DNA from: JBGPJM01 sp041485385
GTDB lineage: Bacteria; Planctomycetota; Phycisphaerae; Phycisphaerales; UBA1924
DNA length: 27,533 bases
Reading direction: 5' to 3'
Assembly: GCA_041485385.1 (NCBI GenBank)
Contig: JBGPJM010000042.1
Span: forward strand, 1 to 27,533
The translations under genes and the position numbers were made by a program. Numbering within the stretch: position 1 is the first letter of the stretch; the number at the start of each line of letters is the position of its first letter. Shown here piece by piece: positions 14,473 to 22,326 of the stretch. The notes beneath the pieces were generated by a model. The model saw nothing but the letters and a program-made list of their open reading frames with translations, was not told the origin of the DNA and ran no database searches.

Positions 14473-15858
14473 TTAGGCCCGCGGCCACAGCAGCAGGACC
14501 ATTGCCCCCGCGGCGATCGAGGCGCCCATGAGCATGGCGACGCCGCGGAGCATCGCGCGCGAGCCCCACGCCGCGACGATGCTGGTCTTGAAGACCATGT
14601 TGGACATGAGCGCGACGACGATGGCCTGCCAGGCGGACTCGGGAGACAGCCTGCCCCCCCCGGCCATGCCACCGACCGAGAGCGTGATGGCGTCCATGTC
14701 GGTGAGCCCGGAGAGGCCGGCGACCGCGTAGATCGCCCCCGGCCCGACCTCGGCCCTGGCCGCGGCCACGGCCAGGAGCACGCCCGCGTACATCGCGCCG
14801 AAGGTGACGGCGGTGCGGAGCTCGGTGGGGTTGTCCTGCGGGGGGAGTTCGCTGCGCGTGCGCCGGATCCGGACCCACACGACCGCGCACATCGCGACGG
14901 AGAAGACCATCATCACCGCGATGGGCGGGGCGATGCGAAGGAAGTGGTGTGGGGCCACTATGGCGACCTCGGCGAGCACGCGGGCGTAGACGACGGTGGA
15001 GGCGAGGATGACGACCAGGACGGGGGCCCCGGCGACCATGGCGGCACGCCCCGCTTCCGCGTCGGTCTCGCCGGTGCCCGTCATGGATCGACGCGCGAAA
15101 CTGGCAGTGGTGGCCGTCGAGGAGATCATCCCGCCGAGCACGCCGGCCAGGACCAGCCCCGCCCGCCGACCCAGGAACTGGTAGATGATGTAGCCGCCCA
15201 GGCTGATGCCGACGATGAGGACGACCATGAGCCAGATGGAGTGCGGGTTGAGAACGCCGTAGGGCCCGAATGTCCGGTCGGGGAGGACGGGGAGCACGAC
15301 CAGCCAGATGAGGGCGAACTGCATGATCGCGCGGAGGTCCTTGTCGCCCAGCCTGGCGACGAACCCGTGCAGGCTCGTCTTGGCCTGGAGGAGAACCGCG
15401 ACCCCGCCGCCGACGGCGATGGCGACCGCGCGCGGCCCCACCACCAGGAGCACGCCGACCATGAACATGACCAGGATGGCGACCTCGGTGGTGATGCCGG
15501 CGCCGCCGGAGGAGTCGTCATGCTCGCGCCTGGCGAAGAGGGCGTTGCTGACGGAGGTGGCGGCGACGACACCCAGCAACCCGGCGACGACCACGAGCCA
15601 GCCGATAGCCGAGCCCGGCATGCCGGGGACCGCAGGGCCGACTCCGGGTGGCGCGTCGCCGGCAGGCATGCCGGAAAGAGGGGGCGCGCCGGAGTGGATG
15701 TGTTCAGCCACCAGCGCGCAGAGCGTCCCGAGCACCGTGATGAGCGCGAACGTTCGCAGCCCGGCGACGCGGGAGTCGGCCCGCTGGCGCTGCAGCCCCA
15801 CGAGCAGGCCCAGCCCCAGGGAGATGGCCAGAGCTTCAAACGCGGCCGACGGATCCAT
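14473..15858 (-). CDS. MgtC/SapB-DUF4010 family membrane protein
   Basis: Polytopic inner-membrane protein of 461 residues, mostly hydrophobic with about a dozen candidate helices. The N-terminus has the MgtC-like signature GLLVGLQRQR...AGLRTFALITVLG (about 17-50). The later part resembles DUF4010, with GGMISSTATTASFAR (about 275-290), AGLSGLTDMDAITLS (about 395-410) and a final helix ending LLLWPRA. The ATG at 15858 starts immediately before the first helix; a longer in-frame start would add a charged, Arg-rich stretch unlike the family. TAGGCT lies seven bases upstream (15866-15871), and there is no Shine-Dalgarno site. The family has been linked to magnesium and envelope stress, but its substrate is not established. 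Confidence 0.85.
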   Translation of the reverse strand: MDPSAAFEALAISLGLGLLVGLQRQRADSRVAGLRTFALITVLGTLCALVAEHIHSGAPPLSGMPAGDAPPGVGPAVPGMPGSAIGWLVVVAGLLGVVAATSVSNALFARREHDDSSGGAGITTEVAILVMFMVGVLLVVGPRAVAIAVGGGVAVLLQAKTSLHGFVARLGDKDLRAIMQFALIWLVVLPVLPDRTFGPYGVLNPHSIWLMVVLIVGISLGGYIIYQFLGRRAGLVLAGVLGGMISSTATTASFARRSMTGTGETDAEAGRAAMVAGAPVLVVILASTVVYARVLAEVAIVAPHHFLRIAPPIAVMMVFSVAMCAVVWVRIRRTRSELPPQDNPTELRTAVTFGAMYAGVLLAVAAARAEVGPGAIYAVAGLSGLTDMDAITLSVGGMAGGGRLSPESAWQAIVVALMSNMVFKTSIVAAWGSRAMLRGVAMLMGASIAAGAMVLLLWPRA

Positions 15859-15865
15859 CCGCGAT

Positions 15866-15871
15866 AGCCTA
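15866..15871 (-). promoter_or_regulatory. -10-like TAGGCT before the MgtC-family gene
   Basis: TAGGCT ends seven bases before the ATG at 15858, suggesting a leaderless transcript. No recognisable -35. Confidence 0.5.
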
Positions 15872-15993
15872 ACGAGCCTGTTCGGTCGACGTCGGGCAGC
15901 GGTCAGCGCGACGGGGGAGGGGGACCGGGGTTCGCCCCTCCACCCCCCGCCCCGCAAGCGCAACTTCCTCGCAAACTTCCGGGGACGGCGCGG

Positions 15994-15999
15994 TAGGCT
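15994..15999 (+). promoter_or_regulatory. -10-like TAGGCT upstream of the DUF1028 dockerin gene
   Basis: The same hexamer as at 15866, but 57 bases before the start, leaving a leader with a strong ribosome-binding site (AAGGAGG, 16044-16050). Confidence 0.4.
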
Positions 16000-16056
16000 A
16001 GTGCAGCGTCGGCGGGGTCTGGCCCTGTCACCGACCGATCCTCAAGGAGGTGTGCC

Positions 16057-18444
16057 GTGTCACGGAAGCGGAACCTGCGGGGCGCGTTAGCGGGCGGGGT
16101 GCTGGCCGGCGCTGGGCTGTGCGCGCCGGCCAGCGCGACGTGGTCGATCATCCTCATCGACACCGGCACGGGCGAAGTCGCCATCGGCTCGGCCACGTGC
16201 CTGGTGGGCTTCGACCTGCAGGCGAACACACCGGTGCTGCTCACGGGCATCGGCGGGGCGGCGGCGCAGTCGGCCGTCGACTCCACCGGCCAGAACCGCG
16301 TCTTCATCCGCGACCAGCTCCTGCTGGGGACGCCGCCAAATCAGATCCTCACCATGCTCTCCACGTTCGATTCCGCTCATCAATCGCGCCAATACGGCAT
16401 CGCCGACACCTGGGGGACGGGGCACGTGGCGACGTTCACGGGCTCCGGCGATGGCCAGTGGGCCGGCGGCCAGATCGGGCGCATCGTCGGGGCCGGCGCC
16501 AACGGCGGCGACATCCTGTTCGCGGTGCAGGGGAACGTGCTGACCGGCGCGCCGGTAGTGGCGGCGGCGGTGGGGCAGATCATGACCGGGCCCGGCGATC
16601 TTCCGGACCGGCTGATGCGGGCCATGGAGGCCGCGGCGTCGTTCGGCGGCGACGGGCGCTGCTCGTGCAGCCCCAGCAACCCGACGGGGTGCGGCTCGCC
16701 CCCGTTCGAGTTCCGTCGATCGGCGTACATCGCGTACATGCTCGATGCGCGGGCCGGCGATCGCGACGGGTGCAACGGCATCTACCGCGTGGGCGCGGCA
16801 CCCGCGGCGGTGTTCGTCGCCGACCTGAACCAGGACGGGCGCCCGGACCTGCTCACGGCCAACGGCAACGCCAGCACGGTCTCGGTGTCGCGGAACACGA
16901 CGAGCCGGGGCGTTCCGACGTTCGCGTCGGTCCCCCTGAGCTTCGGCGTGGGCGTCACGCCCCGCGACGTCGCCGGCGCGAACCTCACCGCCGATTCGTT
17001 CCCCGACGTCGTCGTCGCCAACTTCGCCAACGACAACGTCTCGGTGCTGCGGGGGCAGGGGAACGGGCTGCTGCTGCCGCGGGTCAACTATCCGGCCGGC
17101 GACGGGCCCATCGCGCTGGCCCTGGCGGACTTCAACGGCGACGGCACGATCGACGTCGCCGTCGCGAACAACCTCTCGGGGAACGTCAGCATCCTGCCCA
17201 ACGACGGCACGGCAACGCTGGGGGCGGGGATCACCGTGGCCGTGGGGAGCGGGCCGGGGGCAATCGACGCGGGGGACATCGACGACGACGGCGACATCGA
17301 CCTGGTCGTCGGCCTGACGACGGCCAACGCGGTGGTCGTGCTGCGGAACACCACGCCGCCGGGCGGGCCGCTCTCGTTCACGGCCGACCCGCCGATTTCC
17401 GCGGGGCGCGGCGTCAACGGCGTGAAGATCGCCCGCCTGAACGACGACACCCTCGCGGATATCGCCGTCAGCGCACCCACCGACAACGCGGTGAACATCC
17501 TGATCCAGAACGCCGGTGGAGCGGGCTTCACGATGTCGTCCATCGTCCTGGGCACGGCGTTCCCGAGCCCCAATGGGATCGCCGTGGGCGACGTTTCCGG
17601 CGACGGCGTGCCCGACCTGGTCACCGCCTCGCGCGGGGGGACCAACAGCCGCCTGGTCGTGCTGATCGGGCGCGGCGACGGCACGTTCCAGCCGCCGGCG
17701 GGGTACCTCATCGGCACGTCCCCGGGACGGCCGGTGCTGGCGGACGTGGACGGTGACGGCGACCTGGACGCCGTGTTCACGGTCTCGAGCAACACCGCCG
17801 CGATGGTGGTGGAGAACCTGGGAGGGGGCGTGTTCAACAACGGGATCGGCTGCGCGACGGGCGACTACTTCATGGACTTCAACGTCACGACCAGCGACCC
17901 CAACGCCGACGACCCGGTGCCGATCCTGCGGTCAAGGTTCGACGTGTGGCGGGCCCAGCACGTCGGACATCCGGACGCCACCCGCTCCACCGCGGTGCTC
18001 GACCGCTCCGGCATCCCGGGCAACGGGACATCCACCGCCACCATGACGATCACCCTGCGCGACTTCACCGGCGCGCCGATCACCGCGCCGATCACGTCGG
18101 TCACGGTCGCGCACGCGCCCGACAGCGACGGCCTGTGCGCCATCGGCGACGCGGTGGACGGGGGCAACGGCGTCTTCACCGTGACGCTCACCGCGGGGCA
18201 CGGCCTGGGGGTTGACGCCTTCATCGTGCGGGCCGACAACGGTGTCCGCCCGGTCGTCCTCATGCCCGAGGTACGGCTGAGCCTGACCGTCGATGCCGAC
18301 TGGAATCACGACGGCACGATCAACAGCGACGACTTCTTCGCGTTCGTGAGCGATTTCCTCAACGGCAACGCCGACGCCAACGGCGACGGCATCAGCAACA
18401 GCCAGGACTTCTTCGATTTCGTGAACGCGTTCTTCGGCGGGTAA
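16057..18444 (+). CDS. secreted DUF1028 (Ntn-hydrolase-like) + FG-GAP repeat + dockerin protein, 795 aa
   Basis: Large exported protein. It starts at a GTG with AAGGAGG six bases upstream. The signal peptide ends at ASA (25-27), so the mature chain begins TWSIILIDTGTGEVAIGSA. A DUF1028 domain follows to about 245, with GTGHVATFTG, AVQGNVLTGAPVV, RLMRAMEAA and FGGDGRC. DUF1028 is placed in the Ntn-hydrolase superfamily; such enzymes use the N-terminal Thr, Ser or Cys, and here cleavage would expose Thr28. Residues about 255-610 are FG-GAP/VCBS-type repeats (VFVADLNQDGRPDLLTANG, ALADFNGDGTIDVAVANN, DIDDDGDIDLVVG, VGDVSGDGVPDLVTASR, LADVDGDGDLDAVFTV), giving a beta-propeller with Ca-binding loops. 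The tail is two dockerin-like repeats ending FFGG, without any cysteine. Substrate unknown. Confidence 0.9.
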   Translation: MSRKRNLRGALAGGVLAGAGLCAPASATWSIILIDTGTGEVAIGSATCLVGFDLQANTPVLLTGIGGAAAQSAVDSTGQNRVFIRDQLLLGTPPNQILTMLSTFDSAHQSRQYGIADTWGTGHVATFTGSGDGQWAGGQIGRIVGAGANGGDILFAVQGNVLTGAPVVAAAVGQIMTGPGDLPDRLMRAMEAAASFGGDGRCSCSPSNPTGCGSPPFEFRRSAYIAYMLDARAGDRDGCNGIYRVGAAPAAVFVADLNQDGRPDLLTANGNASTVSVSRNTTSRGVPTFASVPLSFGVGVTPRDVAGANLTADSFPDVVVANFANDNVSVLRGQGNGLLLPRVNYPAGDGPIALALADFNGDGTIDVAVANNLSGNVSILPNDGTATLGAGITVAVGSGPGAIDAGDIDDDGDIDLVVGLTTANAVVVLRNTTPPGGPLSFTADPPISAGRGVNGVKIARLNDDTLADIAVSAPTDNAVNILIQNAGGAGFTMSSIVLGTAFPSPNGIAVGDVSGDGVPDLVTASRGGTNSRLVVLIGRGDGTFQPPAGYLIGTSPGRPVLADVDGDGDLDAVFTVSSNTAAMVVENLGGGVFNNGIGCATGDYFMDFNVTTSDPNADDPVPILRSRFDVWRAQHVGHPDATRSTAVLDRSGIPGNGTSTATMTITLRDFTGAPITAPITSVTVAHAPDSDGLCAIGDAVDGGNGVFTVTLTAGHGLGVDAFIVRADNGVRPVVLMPEVRLSLTVDADWNHDGTINSDDFFAFVSDFLNGNADANGDGISNSQDFFDFVNAFFGG

Positions 18445-18478
18445 GTCCGGTGCGTGGCCGGAGGACGATCGCGCGTTC

Positions 18479-20104
18479 CTACGCGGGCTTGTCGTCGAAG
18501 TACGCCGCGGCGGCGTCGGGGAGGGCGTCCAGCGCCGATTCCAGGCCCGCGTCCTCGGGCGTGATATCGCCGATGAGCGCGGCCTCGTCGCCCTCGGCGA
18601 GCGTGGCGCCGGCCGCGGCGAGCGCCTCGGCCTCCTTCCGGCGGGCGTACTCGCCGGTGAGCAGGTCGTCGAGGTCGGCTCGCTTGCGGGCCCGGACGAT
18701 GAGCTTGATCGGCACCTCCGGGTAGGGAAGCTGCTCGCGGAGACGGTTGAGCAGGAACCGCTGGTAGTTGGGTGTGAAGAGCTCGGGGCGGTTCACCACG
18801 GCGACAATCGTCGGCGGCGAGACGGCCACCTGGGCGACGTACAGGATCTTGGCGAAGGTGCCGAGCTTGGAGGTGGGGCCCTGGGTATCCAGGATGCCGC
18901 GGAGCAGCCGGTTGAGCTGTCCCGTCGAGGCGCGAAGCCGGCCCTGCTCGTTGAGCTGGCGGGCCAGGTCGATCGTGGCGGGCACGTTGAGGCCGGTGTG
19001 CCCGGAGATGAAGGAGATGGGCGCGAAGGGGAGCCCCTTGAACTCCTTGCGGAGGTACTCCTCGTAGTCCTCGGTGGTGACGGGGCGGCCGTCCTTGCCG
19101 GGGCGGCCCTCGACCTTGTCCCACTTGTTCACGACGATCACGACCGGGCGGTAGCTTTTCTGCACCAGCCACGCCAGCTGCTCGTCCACCTGCGAGAGCG
19201 GCTCGGTCGCGTCGACCAGGAGCAGCACGACGTCGCAGCGCTCGATGGATTTCTGCACGCGGTCGTAGGCCCACCACTCGATGCGGTTCTCGAAGGACTT
19301 CTTCTTGCGCAGGCCGGCAGTGTCGATGGCGATAAAGGTGTGCCCGTCCATCTCGAAGCGGACGTCCACCGCGTCGCGTGTCGTCCCGGCGATCTCGGAG
19401 ACGATGACTCGCTGCTGGCCCGCCAGTGTGTTGACGAGCGTGGACTTGCCGGCGTTGCGCTTGCCGATGATCGCCAGGCGCATCTCGGCGGGGTTGACCG
19501 GCGCGGCGTCGCCGGCTGCCGGCAGCGCGGTCACGGCCTCGTAGAGCGCGTCCAGGAACTCGCGCCGGCAGTAGTTGTTGTGGGCGGAGACCATGAGCGG
19601 CTCGCCAAACCCCAGGGCCGCGGCCTCGACGGCGTGCGCCTCCCAGCGCGGGCCGTCGGTCTTGTTGGCCACGACCATGATGGGCAGCTCGGTGCGGCCC
19701 TTGCCGCCCAGGCCGCGCTCGCGGAGCTTCCGCGCGATGAGCCGGTCCTGAGGGGTGACCCCCGCCTGGGTGTCGACGACGAGCAGTACGATGTCGGCAT
19801 TGTCCACGGCTTGGGCGATCTGGAACTCGATATCGCCGGTGAGCGTGGCCAGGTCCTCGCCGACGTCGTTGTAGCGGGCGCCCTCAGCCGTGTAGACGCC
19901 GAACCCGCCGGTGTCGGTGAGCTCGACGGAGAGGCTGGGGCGGTCGTTGTCGGGCGACTCGAGGGTGGCGAGGATGGAGACGCGGTCGCGGGTGGTGCCG
20001 GGGGTGTCGTCGACGATCGACACCTGCTGCTTACCGACCATGTTCAACAGAGACGACTTGCCGACGTTTGGTCGGCCGACGATGGCGACGCGGGGAAGGG
20101 GCAT
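18479..20104 (-). CDS. der: ribosome-assembly GTPase Der (EngA)
   Basis: Essential double GTPase for 50S subunit assembly. The first G domain has GRPNVGKSSLLN (10-21), DDTPGTTRDR, DTGG and a VANKTDG G4 motif. The second has GKRNAGKSTL (about 210), EIAGTTRDAVD, DTAGLRKKKS and VVNKWD. A KH-like domain follows with RPELFTPNYQRFLLNRLRE. At 541 residues it is longer than the usual 440-490, because of an acidic Ala-rich C-terminal tail of about 65 residues. In the second P-loop the common RPNVGKS is KRNAGKS, which keeps the GxxxxGKS core. The ATG at 20104 has no Shine-Dalgarno site; TAAACT lies nine bases upstream (20114-20119). It converges with the DUF1028 gene, 34 bases apart. Confidence 0.95.
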   Translation of the reverse strand: MPLPRVAIVGRPNVGKSSLLNMVGKQQVSIVDDTPGTTRDRVSILATLESPDNDRPSLSVELTDTGGFGVYTAEGARYNDVGEDLATLTGDIEFQIAQAVDNADIVLLVVDTQAGVTPQDRLIARKLRERGLGGKGRTELPIMVVANKTDGPRWEAHAVEAAALGFGEPLMVSAHNNYCRREFLDALYEAVTALPAAGDAAPVNPAEMRLAIIGKRNAGKSTLVNTLAGQQRVIVSEIAGTTRDAVDVRFEMDGHTFIAIDTAGLRKKKSFENRIEWWAYDRVQKSIERCDVVLLLVDATEPLSQVDEQLAWLVQKSYRPVVIVVNKWDKVEGRPGKDGRPVTTEDYEEYLRKEFKGLPFAPISFISGHTGLNVPATIDLARQLNEQGRLRASTGQLNRLLRGILDTQGPTSKLGTFAKILYVAQVAVSPPTIVAVVNRPELFTPNYQRFLLNRLREQLPYPEVPIKLIVRARKRADLDDLLTGEYARRKEAEALAAAGATLAEGDEAALIGDITPEDAGLESALDALPDAAAAYFDDKPA

Positions 20105-20113
20105 GATGGAAGG

Positions 20114-20119
20114 AGTTTA
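20114..20119 (-). promoter_or_regulatory. -10-like TAAACT before der
   Basis: TAAACT ends nine bases before the ATG of der, giving at most a very short leader. No recognisable -35 at 17-18 bases. Confidence 0.45.
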
Positions 20120-20161
20120 GGCCGCGGAAGCGGAGATTCTGCTGATCCCAGGGCAATCGGC

Positions 20162-20256
20162 TCATGGACAGCCCGCGAGAAAGGCGTTAATGAACGCGAA
20201 GAAGTCGTTGGAATCGGTGACGGAGTTGGAGTCGAGGTCGGCGCGACCGGCGTCGC
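20162..20256 (-). pseudogene. orphan dockerin tail fragment
   Basis: On the minus strand this stretch reads SDAGRADLDSNSVTDSNDFF, continuing AFINAFLAGCP to a stop at 20162. That is one full dockerin-like repeat with calcium-loop residues D-L-D-S-N-S-V-T-D-S-N-D and the usual AGCP end. Upstream the frame stays open into the end of the helicase gene but has no start, signal peptide or first repeat with a body. It is the last repeat of a lost dockerin gene, of a more divergent subtype than those at 890-6413. Confidence 0.7.
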
Positions 20257-20292
20257 TCCTTCTGTATTCGAGGCTGCAGCGTGGTGGGCCCG

Positions 20293-21966
20293 TCAGGGCT
20301 TCACGGGCGGGTGCTCGGTCATCAGCGTCTCGGCGATCGCGGCCTTGAGCGAGCGCGAGGTCTTCACTTTGCCCTGCATCCGCTTGGGGGGCATCCTGGT
20401 GGGGACGATGCCGCCGGGGAACTTGTTCGAGTCCGGCGCGGCGACGGCGGCGGCCCTGAGGGCCTTCTCGGGCGTCTGGGCGAATCGGTTGAAGCTCTTG
20501 GCGATCTCGGCCCGCTTGGCGTCGAAGGCCTGAGAATCGATGATGTCCTTGGGGACCGGGCCCGGCTTGAAGTCGGGGAACTCGATCTTGGGGATCTCCG
20601 CGTTGATCAGGTGCTCGATCTGCGTGAGCAGCTCGCCCTGGTCCGGCGAGACGAACGACCAGGCGACGCCGTCGCGCCCGGCGCGGGCGGTGCGCCCGAT
20701 GCGGTGCACGTACAGGTCGGGGTCCTCGGGGAGGTCGTAGTTGATGACGTGCGTGATCCCCTCGACATCCAGCCCGCGCGAGGCCAGGTCGGAGGCGATC
20801 AGCACCGACAGCGTCCCCTTGCGGAGCTTGTCCATCACCTTGTTGCGCGACGACTGGTACATGTCGCCGTGGATCGCGTGCGCATCGATCCCCTTGTGCT
20901 GCATGAACTCGGCGAGCTTGTCCACCGTCTTCTTCATCCGGCAGAAGACGAGGGTGAGCGTCGGCTCCTCGTGCTTGAGCAGGTGCAGCAGCAGGTACTT
21001 TTTGTCCCAGGGCGCCACCGGCAGGTGGAACTGCCGCACCAGGCTCACCGTGAGCGAGCCGGTGGTGGAGACGATCTTCTCGGCGTCCTTGGCGTAGGTG
21101 CGGGCGAGCTGCTCGATCTCCGAGGAGATGGTGGCGGAGACGAAGATCGTCTGACGCCCGCCCTGGGCGCGCGGGCCGGGGGGCGGGCAGGTCTTGAGAA
21201 TCCGCCGGATGTCGTCGCGGAAGCCGATGTCGAGCATGCGGTCGACCTCGTCGAGGACGACGGAGCGGACGTTGTTGTAGTGGAGGAGGCGGCGCTCTGC
21301 CATGTCCATGATGCGTCCGGGGGTGGCGACGATGATCTCGGGGCCCTTGGCGAGGGCCTTGGCCTGGATCTGGACGCGCTCGCCGCCGAAGACCGCCGAG
21401 GTGCGGATCGGCGTGAACTTGCCGAAGTTGTTCATGTCCGTGGCGACCTGGATCGCCAGCTCACGAGTCGGAACAAGGATGATCGCCTGGAACTCGCGCC
21501 CGCGCTCGGCGTTGTGCAGGAGCGGCAAGCCGAAGGCCGCGGTCTTACCCGTGCCGGTCTTGGCCTGGCCGAGCACGTCCTTGCCGACCATGATGAGCGG
21601 GATGAGCTGGGCCTGGATGGTGGTGGGGGTCTTGAACCCCAGCGCCTCGATCCCCTGCAGCACGCTGTTGCGCAGGCCCAGGTCCTTGAAGCTCGTGTCG
21701 GTGGCGAAGATCTCGCCGTGGACCTTGACGCGGGGCAGCTCGATGGCGGGCGTGGCCTGGTTCGTCCCGGCGGCGGGCGTCGGAGGGGCGAGGTCAGGGG
21801 TGGCCGCGAGTCGGGGGCCCGAGGGAGCGAAGTGTTCCGGCTCGGCGGCCAGCGGCGGGAGGGAAGGCGCCTTGTCCGGTTCCGGGGCGGCCGGTGCGGC
21901 GTCGGGGGGGGGCGTGGTTTGGTTGTCGGGGGTGGTTTCGGTCTTGGTCTTGCGGCGTAGTCGCAT
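20293..21966 (-). CDS. DEAD-box RNA helicase (RhlE-like)
   Basis: ATP-dependent RNA helicase, 557 residues from the ATG at 21966. A Pro/Ala-rich, probably disordered N-terminus (1-85) precedes the core. Core motifs: TSFKDLGL and a Q-motif region TPTTIQAQ, motif I AKTGTGKT (135-142), Ia PTREL (166-170), Ib TPGR, motif II DEVD (239-242; the family standard is DEAD), III SAT, IV LVFCRMKKT, V ASDLASRGLDV and VI HRIGRTARAGR. The C-terminus is basic (PTRMPPKRMQGKVKTSRS). The in-frame ATG at 22011 is a possible alternative start; neither has a Shine-Dalgarno site. The stretch open further upstream is antisense to alr and is not part of the gene. Role in ribosome assembly or RNA turnover is a family inference. 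Confidence 0.93.
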   Translation of the reverse strand: MRLRRKTKTETTPDNQTTPPPDAAPAAPEPDKAPSLPPLAAEPEHFAPSGPRLAATPDLAPPTPAAGTNQATPAIELPRVKVHGEIFATDTSFKDLGLRNSVLQGIEALGFKTPTTIQAQLIPLIMVGKDVLGQAKTGTGKTAAFGLPLLHNAERGREFQAIILVPTRELAIQVATDMNNFGKFTPIRTSAVFGGERVQIQAKALAKGPEIIVATPGRIMDMAERRLLHYNNVRSVVLDEVDRMLDIGFRDDIRRILKTCPPPGPRAQGGRQTIFVSATISSEIEQLARTYAKDAEKIVSTTGSLTVSLVRQFHLPVAPWDKKYLLLHLLKHEEPTLTLVFCRMKKTVDKLAEFMQHKGIDAHAIHGDMYQSSRNKVMDKLRKGTLSVLIASDLASRGLDVEGITHVINYDLPEDPDLYVHRIGRTARAGRDGVAWSFVSPDQGELLTQIEHLINAEIPKIEFPDFKPGPVPKDIIDSQAFDAKRAEIAKSFNRFAQTPEKALRAAAVAAPDSNKFPGGIVPTRMPPKRMQGKVKTSRSLKAAIAETLMTEHPPVKP

Positions 21967-22326
21967 ATGAAACGCGGCACGCCGGATCGATCGGGTTTCT
22001 CTTCGCGGCATCTGGCGGGATGAAAGGTGCCGGCGGCCGCGTGGGAAGCCCCTTGATTGAGGCCGGCGGCACCAACCATCCCGCGAGCGGGCCGAAGTTC
22101 GATCCGGCGATGCCCTCCTTGGATGGCCCGGAACATTGGCGCCGGGCGTGAACTTTGCGCCCGAGCCGCCCGCGAGGTCGCGGCCGGGACCCATGCGCGG
22201 GTACGATGAAAAAGCCGGCGAGAGTGCCGTGAGGAGTTTGATCGTAGGGGGTGGATCGCGTCGATACAAGAGCGGCGAAACGGGGCGTTGGAATGTTGGT
22301 GAAACCGGGGGCCGGAAGAGAGACAC
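21967..22326. other. divergent intergenic region between helicase and alr
   Basis: 360 bases with no convincing gene. It must hold promoters for both divergent genes; TACGAT at 22202-22207 is a possible -10 for alr, without a clear -35. No riboswitch-like or terminator structure was recognised. Confidence 0.4.
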
